From Aphanomyces cochlioides (taxonomy: Eukaryota; Oomycota; Saprolegniomycetes; Saprolegniales; Verrucalvaceae): 64,000 bases of DNA. The translations under genes were made by a program, and so were the position numbers. Shown piece after piece: positions 41,462 through 50,837 of this stretch (position 1 is the first letter of the stretch; every line of letters starts with the position of its first letter). The notes below the pieces were generated by a model, which saw nothing but the letters and a program-made list of their open reading frames with translations, was not told where the DNA came from and did not search any database. The DNA is taken from assembly GCA_019828595.1 (NCBI GenBank), contig JAHQRK010000001.1, positions 434,001 to 498,000 of the forward strand, in the 5' to 3' direction.

Positions 41462-42905
41462 ATGGATGGTGTGCCATGCAAGAAGACAATCCAGGATGCC
41501 TTCCTTGGAGCGTCGACACGACGATCATACGCAACGTATCAAAGGCAATTCGAGGAATACTGCAAGAAAGTGCGAGGTGGCGTGGACCCAGCGTCCGCGA
41601 CCGCTGAAGTCTGCACGGACTTCTTTCATCCTCTCTACTCTGGGGCGAAAAGCTAGAACGGTCGATACAGCAAAGACTGCTCTTGTTTCTTTCTTCAAAG
41701 ACCGCAAAATTGAACTGAATCCAGCTCAAGCTGTAGAGTCCCAGCGCTATGTTGTCGCTCTACAAAAATACAACAGACAAAACAACATTGACGAAGAACG
41801 AAAAGCTCATCCACTGACGGTGCACGAGCTGTCTCTACTCATGAATGCGTTTGCCAACTATAATCGCTTCGTTGGTTGCATGCTGCGATTTTTGTTTAGT
41901 GCCTGCTTCATGGGGTGTTTTCGTATAAGCGAGATGCTGGCCTTAAAGTGGTGTGATTTGTCCTCTGGTGAATCTGAGTGTGGTAGATACATCTCGATAC
42001 GTCTCCGTTGGTATAAGAAAGCTCGAGTGGAAAAAGAATGTCAAGTCTATCACCTTGTCAACGAAGTCTCCTTTCCTTGCTTGCGAGTCTGCGATTTTTT
42101 TTACGAGTACAATCATCAAGTTCGATTGAGCTGCTCGAATATGCAGAATGATGCCTTTGTTTTCCCCCACACTACAAGCCCCAACCAAATCACGACCAAA
42201 GTTGATTGGTTCAAGCCAATGGAGCAAATGTACTTGCGACGTCTTATGTCGGATGTGGTTGACAACACACCCGAGCTGCCGGTTGGACTATCTTTGCATA
42301 GTATGCGCCGTGGTGGCTCTTTTTATCGAGTGTTTGTATCACGTGAAAGACGATTTGACTTCCGGGAACTGATGGCGTGGTGTAGATGGGAAGATCCAAA
42401 AACATGTTGTGAGTATCTCGTCACGAAAAGTCTTAGTGATTCAATTGATCCACGAAATCTCCTTCAACAGGGAGGTGGATCCTCACAGCAAGTTCAGCAT
42501 GTTAACATTGATGGCTCATTGGATATTGATTCTATCGCGGATGCCGTCCTTAAAGGTTTGCGGGCTGACATGCGTCAGCAATCAAAAGCTGTACCCTCAC
42601 GACAACTATCTATGGAAAATTTTGCTATTCCTCGACCTATTCCAACTGCAAAATCGGGCCAAGAAGCGTGGAACCAATGGTTTACAATAGATCCAAAAGG
42701 TGGGTGGTTCTGTGCTATAAAAGACTTGTCGAAAGAGGAAATCAAACGCGACAGACGCAAATACTCAGAGCGTTTGACGCTTGCATCTGCATTTATCAAA
42801 TATGCCTCCTATGATCAATTCGAAACTGCATATGAAGGTCACACAAGAACGTACTCTGGATTGCTGAAGGAAGTACGAAAGCGAAAGCAGAATGGCAGCT
42901 TGTAA
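41462..42905 (+). pseudogene. Crypton-type tyrosine recombinase II, one frameshift, otherwise open
   Basis: The best start is ATG 41462 (MDGVPCKKTIQDAFLG), giving a core-binding domain (TRRSYATYQRQFEEYCKKV). A single frameshift near 41630-41650 moves into the frame that stays open to 42905. Catalytic residues: R in MGCFRISEMLALKW, HxxR in LSLHSMRRGGSF, W in AWCRWED, and tyrosine in CCEYLVT. This is the full R-H-R-W-Y set of a tyrosine recombinase. A C-terminal domain of about 150 residues (WNQWFTIDPKGGWF, RKYSERLTLASAFIKY) follows. It differs from Cryptons I and II in lacking introns and in its C-terminal part. Frameshift aside, it could be functional; the slip could be an assembly error. Confidence 0.8.
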
Positions 42906-43440
42906 TGCTACAGTTTAGTTATAGCGTCTGAATAATATAGTTGTCATCTATCGCTTACATTCTGTGCAAGAGTGTGCTTGTATAGCCACGATTAGTCCAA
43001 GACCAAGCTCATGATTTGTAAGCCCAACGTGAAGCCCAGACTGCAGCAGTGCCAGCTGCAAAAGCGGCAATGACATCATCAAAACGACAAGAAGAGCAAG
43101 GGCAAGCGAGACAGTGCTTTGGTCGCTGGTCGCTTCTCAATCATTCATCCTTCTATTCATTGTAGTTGTAGAGACTAAGTACTAGTATGACAGTATGTAC
43201 CTCACGATAACGGGCCCTTGAGTTTGCTCAGTCAGTTCACGCATCGCGCTTTGGTGTGCGTCACTGCAGCACACCAAGCAGGTCTGGCTTGGCTACACCC
43301 AGACTGTCCAGATCAACATGGATGCCAGTTTTTTATCAACCAATGAAATCATTGTCGGTTTGGATTGTCGTATCGCACATTTTATCTCTACAGAAATGTG
43401 GACAAAATAGTTTCACAAACCACATCTATTTTAATACTAG
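42906..43440. other. Gap without a recognisable gene
   Basis: No gene is seen. It ends at the 32-bp direct repeat that begins the Crypton II unit. Confidence 0.55.
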
Positions 43441-43472
43441 TATATTATTTGAGGTGGGTGAACTCATGAAGC
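43441..43472 (+). repeat. 32-bp direct repeat, left copy, flanking Crypton II
   Basis: Identical to 45942-45973. The shared sequence begins TATATTATTTGAGGTGGGTG and ends AACTCATGAAGC. The bases outside differ (CTAG at the left, AAAA at the right). Confidence 0.9.
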
Positions 43473-43493
43473 GAGGAAATCTCATCCGCACAC

Positions 43494-45711
43494 ATGCACA
43501 AGCGCATGTCAGCAAACGAGAAAGTGGTCTACGATGACGAGGACATCACTGATATGTACCTGGCAAAGAGGACGAAGTATCAGTATGAGGTAATTCTACG
43601 CAGATTGCTTGCTTGGCTGGATGCTACGCATCCTTGGTGTGTCGACAATGGCGAAATCAAGCTTCCACTGTCATCCGACATCTGCAAAGAGTTTCTCAAG
43701 CATGAGTCTGTGAACACGAGAAAAACGATCGCTTCGGGCAGCAAGCAGCTGAAATCTGCTGCCTCAATCAACGCATGTAGAAGCGCAATTGCATACTTGT
43801 ACAAGGTATCTAGGTTGGAGATGGATTCTGATCTTTCAACAATGCTCCATGGTAAGCTTAGATTTATCATATCCAGTCTTAATCATGAACACTACCACAA
43901 TAGACTTTATGGGAGGATACAAGCGCAATGTCGCTCAAATGAAAAACGAGGGCGAGATACCAATCGGAGAAGGCAAGCGCCCAATTTCGATTGATGGTGA
44001 CTGAAGTTAACACGTACATTTTGTTCATATAGTATCTAGGTTACATGTTTTTGGCCTCCAAAGCTCTGAATGGCGCTGTTGGAATCCGCGACTGTGGAAT
44101 TGCTCACACATTCTTGCTTTTTTGTTGGAATTTGGTGGCTAGATCGGCCTCCGTGAGTTCAATACGTTTCGACCACTTGTCTTGGGAAGGTGGGAAACCT
44201 TGCTTGAATGGTAGATTCATTGAAGTCACAGGAGATGCTCTGGTGGTGCAATATGGCCTCACGAAGAGCGATCAATCAGGTGCAAATTGCACCCCCCACA
44301 GGTGTATGCAAACCCTTCAGAACCATCCATATGTCCCATTTTAAGGTAGTAGTACATATCCTCAGTTCATCGATATAAAGCTAAACTATTGTCTAGCCTC
44401 GCAATAGTGGTGTTTACGAGGGGATCACATGGAGACGAAAACACACTTGTCTTTGGGAGCAATGCTAAAGAACGATTCTCGGCCTGGTTGACCAAATTTT
44501 GTCTCAACCATGAAGAGGAAATTTTGAGCTTGGGGATATCGGTCGACGAAATTGGGACACACTCATTCCGTAAGGGTGTCACGAGTGCTCTTTCAGATAG
44601 CCCTGGTGACCCGTCACAAGTTTCCGTGTGGCTGCGAGCAGGATGGTCGCTTGGATCCGTCCAAGGACGATACATTTTTGCAGGTTCAGGTGGAGATCAG
44701 TTTGTGGGCAGAGCAGCAGCAGGTGCAGAGATATCTATCAAATTGATTTGATTTAATGTAGGAATGGGAGTCAATGAGCTTGACTTTGCAAACCTCCCAC
44801 CACACTTTCCAACAGTCTCATTGTCGACAAATGAATGGGAGAGGATTCTACCAGGGTACACAAGTTTCTATCCTAAGTGCTTTCGTAGTGCTCTGCCATA
44901 TCTGCTTGTATCCATAGCATATCACTTAGAGTGGCTTCAAACAAGTCTCGACAATGGCCACCCTTTCTTTTTATCCTTATTGTGGACTTCAGGACGGCTG
45001 AAGTATCTGAATCATGTCGTTCAGTCTGGAAACATGGTGAATCCAGCAACCAAGATGAAAGCAAGCGGGATCCCCCCGCATATAGTTTTGTCCAAACGTT
45101 TGAAAGATGTGGAAATCAAATTAGACAATTTGGGCCAAGTCATAATGGATTTGCCGAAGCAAATTAAAGATGATGTTGTTGCAACACTGAAAAACACAAC
45201 TCAGACACAGCCAAGCACAGCTACTTTGGAGAGCATATGCTCGCGAATCATCGAAGAAATAAAGATGCAACAATCAATTAACAATGTAGACAAGCACGGC
45301 GATCAAACAGAAACTACAGTTGTTGAAGAGTTGACGGAACTGCGATGCACAGCTATCTCATGCCCAACTATGAAACGTTTCGACGCTTGGAACATGTGGT
45401 GGTCGAATATGGACCAACGTGGTCAGCCCATGCCGTTGCGTTTGGTTCGCTCTCGCGATTTTGACCGTCAAGCCGACCGAGTCAACTATTCGAAACTCAC
45501 AAGTGTCATGGCATCACTGGTGCATCTTACTTCTGTACCCGTTGCAGAAATTGCATCCATTGACGTCGGTCTACGCTCAGAATTGTTCGAATCGTGTCTG
45601 CAATCACTGGCACGTACGCTTGCAGAAAAGGGCGACAACAAGCGACACAACTTTCGAGATATGTCTTACTCCAGCCTATACAGCTTGATCGTTAACAGCG
45701 CTAAGAAGTAG
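43494..45711 (+). pseudogene. Crypton-type tyrosine recombinase III (Crypton II unit), multi-exon
   Basis: ATG 43500 (MSANEKVVYDDEDIT) or 43494 begins a SAM-like domain (YQYEVILRRLLAWLD, INACRSAIAYLYKV). Probable introns are 43854-43903, about 43999-44039, about 44190-44232 and about 44345-44398. Exons then give YKRNVAQMKNEGEIPIGEGK, LLFCWNLVARSASVSSIRFDH (first arginine region) and DALVVQYGLTKSDQ. After a slip at a six-C run (44292-44297) come LAIVVFTRGSHGDENTLVFG, IGTHSFRKGV (HxxR) and AGWSLGSVQGRYIF with the tyrosine nucleophile. A further short intron leads to the 315-codon C-terminal part (44764-45711). It is homologous to Crypton I with the same domain order. Only the C-run slip clearly breaks it. 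It is bracketed by the 32-bp direct repeats. Confidence 0.82.
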
Positions 45712-45906
45712 TGTTTACATTGGTATTTCATTGTTGGATGATGTCGTCGCAATTCACAAACCATTCGTAGGGCTCACCTTTCTTCACATATGTATGGTGC
45801 TCGTCCAATTCGAAACTGTGTCATCGATTGATATAGAAGTATAGAGTTTCACATTCGTTTCACAAAACACCATATATATCTAAATATATATTATATATTT
45901 TAATTT

Positions 45907-45970
45907 TCATGAGTTCACCCACCTCAAATAATATATTAAAATATATTATTTGAGGTGGGTGAACTCATGA
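45907..45970. repeat. 64-bp near-perfect palindrome at the right end of Crypton II
   Basis: Two perfect 31-nt arms around a central AA. The right arm is part of the 32-bp repeat also found at 43441-43472; the left arm is its inverted copy. The sequence could extrude as a cruciform. Confidence 0.92.
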
Positions 45971-45973
45971 AGC

Positions 45974-46033
45974 TTTGAGGGGACGATAGATAGGATGCAC
46001 AACATCCATGCACAATATTTAAAAATATTGTGC
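45974..46033. repeat. 37-bp dispersed repeat, copy 2, followed by a 24-bp palindrome
   Basis: 45974-46010 repeats 32135-32171 exactly. 46010-46033 is a palindrome (GCACAATATTT around AA). The first repeat itself holds a small hairpin, so three potential stem-loops lie within 130 bp of the Crypton II end. Confidence 0.8.
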
Positions 46034-46404
46034 TTTCGAGTGAAATTTCGGATTTTGGCATGGTTTATCACAACCAGCACAATCGAACCAGAACCAATCC
46101 TATTGGCTATTTGTGCATTTTATTGGGTAAAATTGTCCAATCAATTGATGATATTTCTTCATTTCATTTCAAGTTGTCGACACATCAGCGCCATCGAGTC
46201 AGCCATATGGCAACACGCCAGCACGAACACCGCCATGCACTGGAGTAAGGAAACTGGGCTTTTTCCGAGCCCTTTTTACTTGCTTCGACATGTGGATTTT
46301 GTTGCACATGCAGTCTGCACCATGTGCTTCCAACTGAATCCACACAACAAACAGATAAATATATAACCTTTAGAAACAATATACTGTATAATATTATACC
46401 AATT
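46034..46404. other. Gap without a recognisable gene
   Basis: A 123-codon plus-strand frame (45995-46366) covers much of this stretch but has no motif, and its start lies within repeats. I do not call it. Confidence 0.5.
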
Positions 46405-46554
46405 TTCCTATTCATTTTTACAAAGAAACCTTTAAAAGCTATACTTTTAGTTAAGATTTTCATTGTGCAGAAGGCTCGCTTCCTATTCATTTTTACAAAG
46501 AAATCTAAAAAAGTTATACTTTAAGTTAAGGTTTTCATTGTGTAGAAGGCTCAC
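46405..46554 (+). repeat. Two-copy tandem repeat, period about 75 bp
   Basis: Units start TTCCTATTCATTTTTACAAA at 46405 and 46480 and share TTTCATTGTG(C/T)AGAAGGCTC at their ends. They differ at several scattered positions. Confidence 0.85.
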
Positions 46555-48009
46555 CAGGCACAGCAAATAAAGAGAGTCAGCGTTTCCAGCTACGAAATCT
46601 TGGCGTAGTTAACTTCACGGCAGTGGACGCCACTACTCATACATACAAACAAAGCATAAGCAGATGCTTTTATCTACCTAAACTAGATTTTTTACATTGG
46701 AGGTTCCTCACATCACCTTAACATGCTCTTGTGACAATGAACTCTTCCTTGCTATCGTTTCTTTACCTTGATAGTAGCGTAAGCCCTTCCATGGCTCGTC
46801 TGTGCTCCTCTGAGTAACTCACTGGCACAAAAGTTGCCCTCGCCAAGCCTGCATTGGCTGACTCCATTGGGTTGTACCAAGTCAGGCTTGTCGCGTTAGA
46901 GCGGGTGTCGGGATCGGGACTCCATCGTGTCTCGACTATGATTCACTTATCTTGTGTATTCTACTTTGATCTCTAGGCTATAGGTCGCAAGCCAGGTCTC
47001 GCTACCACACGGTGTGCTTGAGCTCGTTTCTTGGGCTAAGATTCCGTCGTTTCTTTCTTCGGTAGTTCGATGCTTCAACTGATAAAAGACGGGCTTCGCT
47101 TTTCGAGCTTCGCTTTATTAACCTCTTCTTCATTCTAATTTGCCTTATTAAAAGGCTCCAAGTCATGGTGGACCATCTTATAAAGAGCGCTAGACCCCAA
47201 AGTTGTAGGTCGATACACTGTGTTTACCCGGGACTTCATGTTCAACCAACAAAACAACCTTTGCAGGGTTTCGCCTTCGTCTGGATTCTCTTCGTTTTGG
47301 GGTCCTTTTGTCTGAAATGTGGGTGTCAACTTGTAGAGCTTGACTGTTGTTGTCTCGTGCTTGTGCGTCTTTTAACGATGGTACATCCATAACCCAGCCA
47401 TACTGCAGCCGTCTCTTATCTAAATGAATGCCATGTATGTAGTTTGTCTGCGGGAGTTGAATGATGTCGGTGGTTGGACAATGTCATGTGCATTGGATTT
47501 TTGGTGCACCTCGTTCGCCTCATTCCACTGATGACGACTTTTAACTGAAACGTCATGTCCAAGCAGCCGACAGTCCTAGAACGGAGCTCTATTATCGCAC
47601 CCCTCAGCTGTATATGCGTGTCCCTTATAAAGGACGATATTTGGAGTGGTTTGACATTTGTATCCAAGAGCTGAGCACCAAGGTGGATCGTTTAACGCGC
47701 GTGGTAGCTCTTTTGTCGGTAGGCCAATGTCGGCCCTCTACGTCCACACGCGCAAATCCTTTGCCACTTGTGTGCGTAGCGCAGCCGAACACAGCCTCAT
47801 GAAAGAATAACGGGCTCATTCTGATACTCATTCAGATACTCATTCAGCCACGGACGATGAGATCGATCGAGATCGAAGGTATTTGTCACTTGTACCGTCA
47901 GTCACATCGTTGTCTGCTGTATTGACTTCTCTTGGTCGTTGCAACGTCACATCGCGACCCAGTCTTCTGGTCGTCTCGTATTATATATCTATTTTTCTCA
48001 TGTCATTCT
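46555..48009. other. 1.45-kb region without a recognisable gene
   Basis: Short frames on both strands, none with a known motif. GC content is higher than in the flanks (46800-47900). A solo LTR or decayed retroelement is possible, but I see no terminal or coding evidence. Confidence 0.5.
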
Positions 48010-48126
48010 AATAGTATAGTCCTTTCAATATTCTTTTTGTATAAATAAATACAATATTTTCAAATGCCATTTCAATTTAATACTATATTCCTTTCAATAC
48101 TCTTTTTGTCCAAATAAACACAATTG
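48010..48126 (+). repeat. Imperfect direct repeat, period about 72 bp
   Basis: CCTTTCAATA(T/C)TCTTTTTGT followed by an AAATAAA-CACAAT-like stretch occurs near 48020-48052 and 48090-48125. It precedes the tRNA-like sequence. Confidence 0.65.
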
Positions 48127-48154
48127 TATAGAGAAGCGTACGGTTTCTTTAGTG

Positions 48155-48215
48155 TGGTGGTTAAGTGGTGCGACTGTCCTCCACGAAACCCGGGTTCGAG
48201 TCCCGTAAAAGTTTT
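48155..48215 (+). other. tRNA-like sequence with RNA polymerase III boxes
   Basis: A perfect B box, GGTTCGAGTCC (48195-48205), with a TGGTTAAGTGG A-box-like motif (48160-48170) and a T run (48213-48217) downstream. The boxes are about 9 bp closer than in a normal tRNA, and I cannot pair a 7-bp acceptor stem. It is therefore more likely a tRNA-derived remnant or SINE head than a working tRNA gene. Confidence 0.4.
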
Positions 48216-48717
48216 TATTGTTCATTTTTTGGTTTCGTAACGGCAGTAGCAGTTTGCAGCAGACTAGTTGTTCTAATTCGTTTTTCATGAGCTCCGTTCA
48301 CCGCCACGACTTAGATCGTCTCAGTAAGACGACCTTACTTGCGCTTTTGAAATGGGCCACGGGAAAGGGCCACGTGGGCCTGAAGAAGAGAGATGTCAAA
48401 GAGCGCTTGGAGGAGCTCCCAGAGGGCGGACCTTCACTTTCTAGTGAAGAAGCAGTGTCGAATGTAGAGTCATGGATTAACTCCACCCAAGTTCCTCCTC
48501 AAGCTGTGCTGGATTGGCGCGATAAGGCCGTGTTCGGCTAAGAATCATGATTCAGTTGTTGGCATCTGGATTTCAGAATCAAGTTTCAAGAGGAACCGGA
48601 TTCTTTTTGCAAATCTTGATTTGAACAAAATATCGTTTCCGAACACAAATCCCATCCACACTGTCAAACTCGATAAATAATGACCAGTTGAGATGTGTTC
48701 ATTCTGCATTGGCTGGT

Positions 48718-49428
48718 ATGGACGAGATGGTTGCTCTCTTTTGGACCCTTACGCTCGAGCTGAAGCTGCTGGCTTCATACAAGAAGGTGTCCAAGAACAC
48801 GAAATTTGTCGCGTCGGGTGGAAAGAATCTTCGGCTTGCTGGCTGGAGGCAGGTTTTGAATGACTTTAGTGGATCTGGAGTGACATCGATCGATCAGCTG
48901 TACTCGAAATGGCGCCGACTCAAAGTCGACTGGGCTGACTACAAATACCTCGTCAATTTGTCAGGATTTGGGGAAGAATGGGACAGTGAAAAATGATCCG
49001 AGCTTGACAAAAATCGTGGCAAATTGAAGCTATCACGATTTAGGGACAAACCATTCCTCCATTATGATGTCATGTCAGACATCGTTGGAGATTGCATGGT
49101 GACGGGTGAAAATATTATGTCCGTGTCTGATGTACTGCAATCCGACTTACCAAATGTCGATTCCAGTGCTACTGAGAACGAGGAGAGCGATGTCATGCAT
49201 GGCAATTTGTCAGCGTCACAAAAAAGAGCTAAAGTGCTTGACCAATTGAAGAGAAATCGGAAACGCAAACAAGTCCAACAAAATGAAGACTCGAAAGATA
49301 TTCGACTGAAAGCTCTCGTGAATATATCAAACAGCTTGGACAGTCTCGTCAAGCTATATGCTGCAAAAAATAATCTGTCGTTGGGCCAAGCATTGCAAAG
49401 CGACGACGAGTCTAAGGATGAGCCGTGA
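48718..49428 (+). pseudogene. Harbinger III Myb/SANT-like protein, one in-frame stop
   Basis: ATG 48718 starts MDEMVALFWTLTLELK. The Myb-like helices include LAGWRQVLNDFSGSG and LYSKWRRLKVDWADYKYL. A TGA at 48994-48996 interrupts the frame, which resumes as KLKLSRFRDKPFLHYDVM, GDCMVTGENIMS and the basic KRAKVLDQLKRNRKRK segment, and ends acidic. It aligns segment by segment with the intact 249-residue protein of Harbinger I. One substitution separates it from an open frame. Confidence 0.83.
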
Positions 49429-49470
49429 TGTCGACAGTAATGATTTGGGCAGTAATGAATTGTCATTCAA

Positions 49471-50837
49471 TTATCTCCTTCTTTCGCTGTATGTATTCCA
49501 CATCTCCCGGGCCATTTGATCTCGCCAATAGTGAGCTCTTCTATCATCGAAACTGCTCAACTGCGCAATATAGTCGAAATACGCTTGTTGATCTTCATCG
49601 TCGTCTTCTTCTTCATCATCAATAATCAATGTGTTGTCATCATCATCAACAGAATAGCTTTTGATAGCAATCAAAAAGTTTTGAAGTGCACAACAAACAT
49701 GGACCACCTTGCAAGCGATATCCATTTCCATTTCAAGAGGCTTGTTTAAAATAGTCCATTTTCTCTTCAGCATTCCAAAGGCACGCTCAACAACAATTCG
49801 TGCCTTGGAATGTCTATAGTTAAACAGCTCTTGATATGTTTGTGGTCTGGATTCTTCGTCGTCGGCCCACTCTCGAAGATGATACCTCGTTGACCTGAAG
49901 GGAGTTAGTACGGACTTGTTAAACCATAGCCTGCATCTCCCAGATAATAATATGGCGGCGGAAGCCCAGACAGGAAGTCATCATAACAACGTGAGAGTAC
50001 AAAGCTATGACTGGCACAACCCTCTGCCCCAGGATACACGGCCAAGAAAGATCCATCAAAATCCACAGCACCGAGTACATTCATTGACGTAAATCCCTTT
50101 CTGCAATTTAGTTAGCCACGCATAAAGATAATTCACATACCGATTTCGATATTTATCCGACAATAATGATTTACGAGTTATGATTGGGATATGTGTCCCG
50201 TCAATAGTTCCAACACATCCGTTGAACAAAGCCTCTTTGCTTGTAAATGCTACACTTGACTTGTTCAGTCGTTCAATGTCATTCATGTCGCCTCCATAAA
50301 ATCCATGCTTGGTCAAGCCAGCCAAAAGAGTATTCAATCCAATATGGCGGTATTCATGTATTGTCGAGAAAGCTTGATTCAGAAAGAATTGTTCTTGGGC
50401 GCGCACACTGGAACCAGTTATGTAGAGTAACACAGACAACATCGCTTGCCTTTTGTCGGGTGTTGATAAAGCAGTCACAAATATGTATGAGTTGTTCCAT
50501 CTCAACTCCACCCATCCGGAATGTGTCGTATATGATGCGGTCACCAGAGTCCTGTAAAGCACATCTCTGGTGCTCAAGATATCCCATGTACGACATCTCC
50601 GGACGGATGAAGCGCACCCATCCGGAATGTGTCGTATATGATGCGGTCACCAGAGTCCTGTAAAGCACATCTCTGGTGCTCAAGATATCCCATGTACGAC
50701 ATCTCCGGACGGATGAAGCGCAAAATTGGTTCAACTTGATCTTCCCATGTGTCTTCAATAGAAATCGTAGCAGCAGCACACGCCAGAGAGCACGAGAGGA
50801 GAAGCAAGTCGTCGTCACCGTCGTCCATCAATGCCAA
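49471..50837 (-). pseudogene. Harbinger III transposase (DDE_4), broken by a 106-bp tandem duplication and a frameshift
   Basis: Reading from ATG 50837: an N-terminal segment, ILRFIRPEMSYMGYL, then the duplicated 106 bp (50509-50720) that shifts the frame. The frame from 50577 to about 50136 includes RQAMLSVLLYITGSSVRAQEQ, LTKHGFYGGDMND and GCVGTIDGTHIPI (first aspartate). An intron near 50103-50140 is followed by AVYPGAEGCAS and PPYYYLGDAGYG (second aspartate). A slip near 49920 precedes ARIVVERAFGMLKRKW (glutamate, about 49800-49760), and the frame then runs open to an acidic C-terminus at 49471. It is a close relative of Harbingers I and II and would be inactive as it stands. Confidence 0.85.
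50509..50720. repeat. 106-bp perfect tandem duplication inside a transposase gene
   Basis: 50509-50614 is repeated at 50615-50720 with no visible difference. The period is not a multiple of three, so it disrupts the transposase frame. Confidence 0.92.

Noticed and set aside
45995..46366. 123-codon plus-strand frame after the 64-bp palindrome
   Set aside because: It begins inside a dispersed repeat and a hairpin and shows no known motif or intron logic.
46555..48009. Possible LTR or retroelement remnant in the GC-richer gap
   Set aside because: No terminal repeats, target duplication, or reverse transcriptase/integrase motif could be found.
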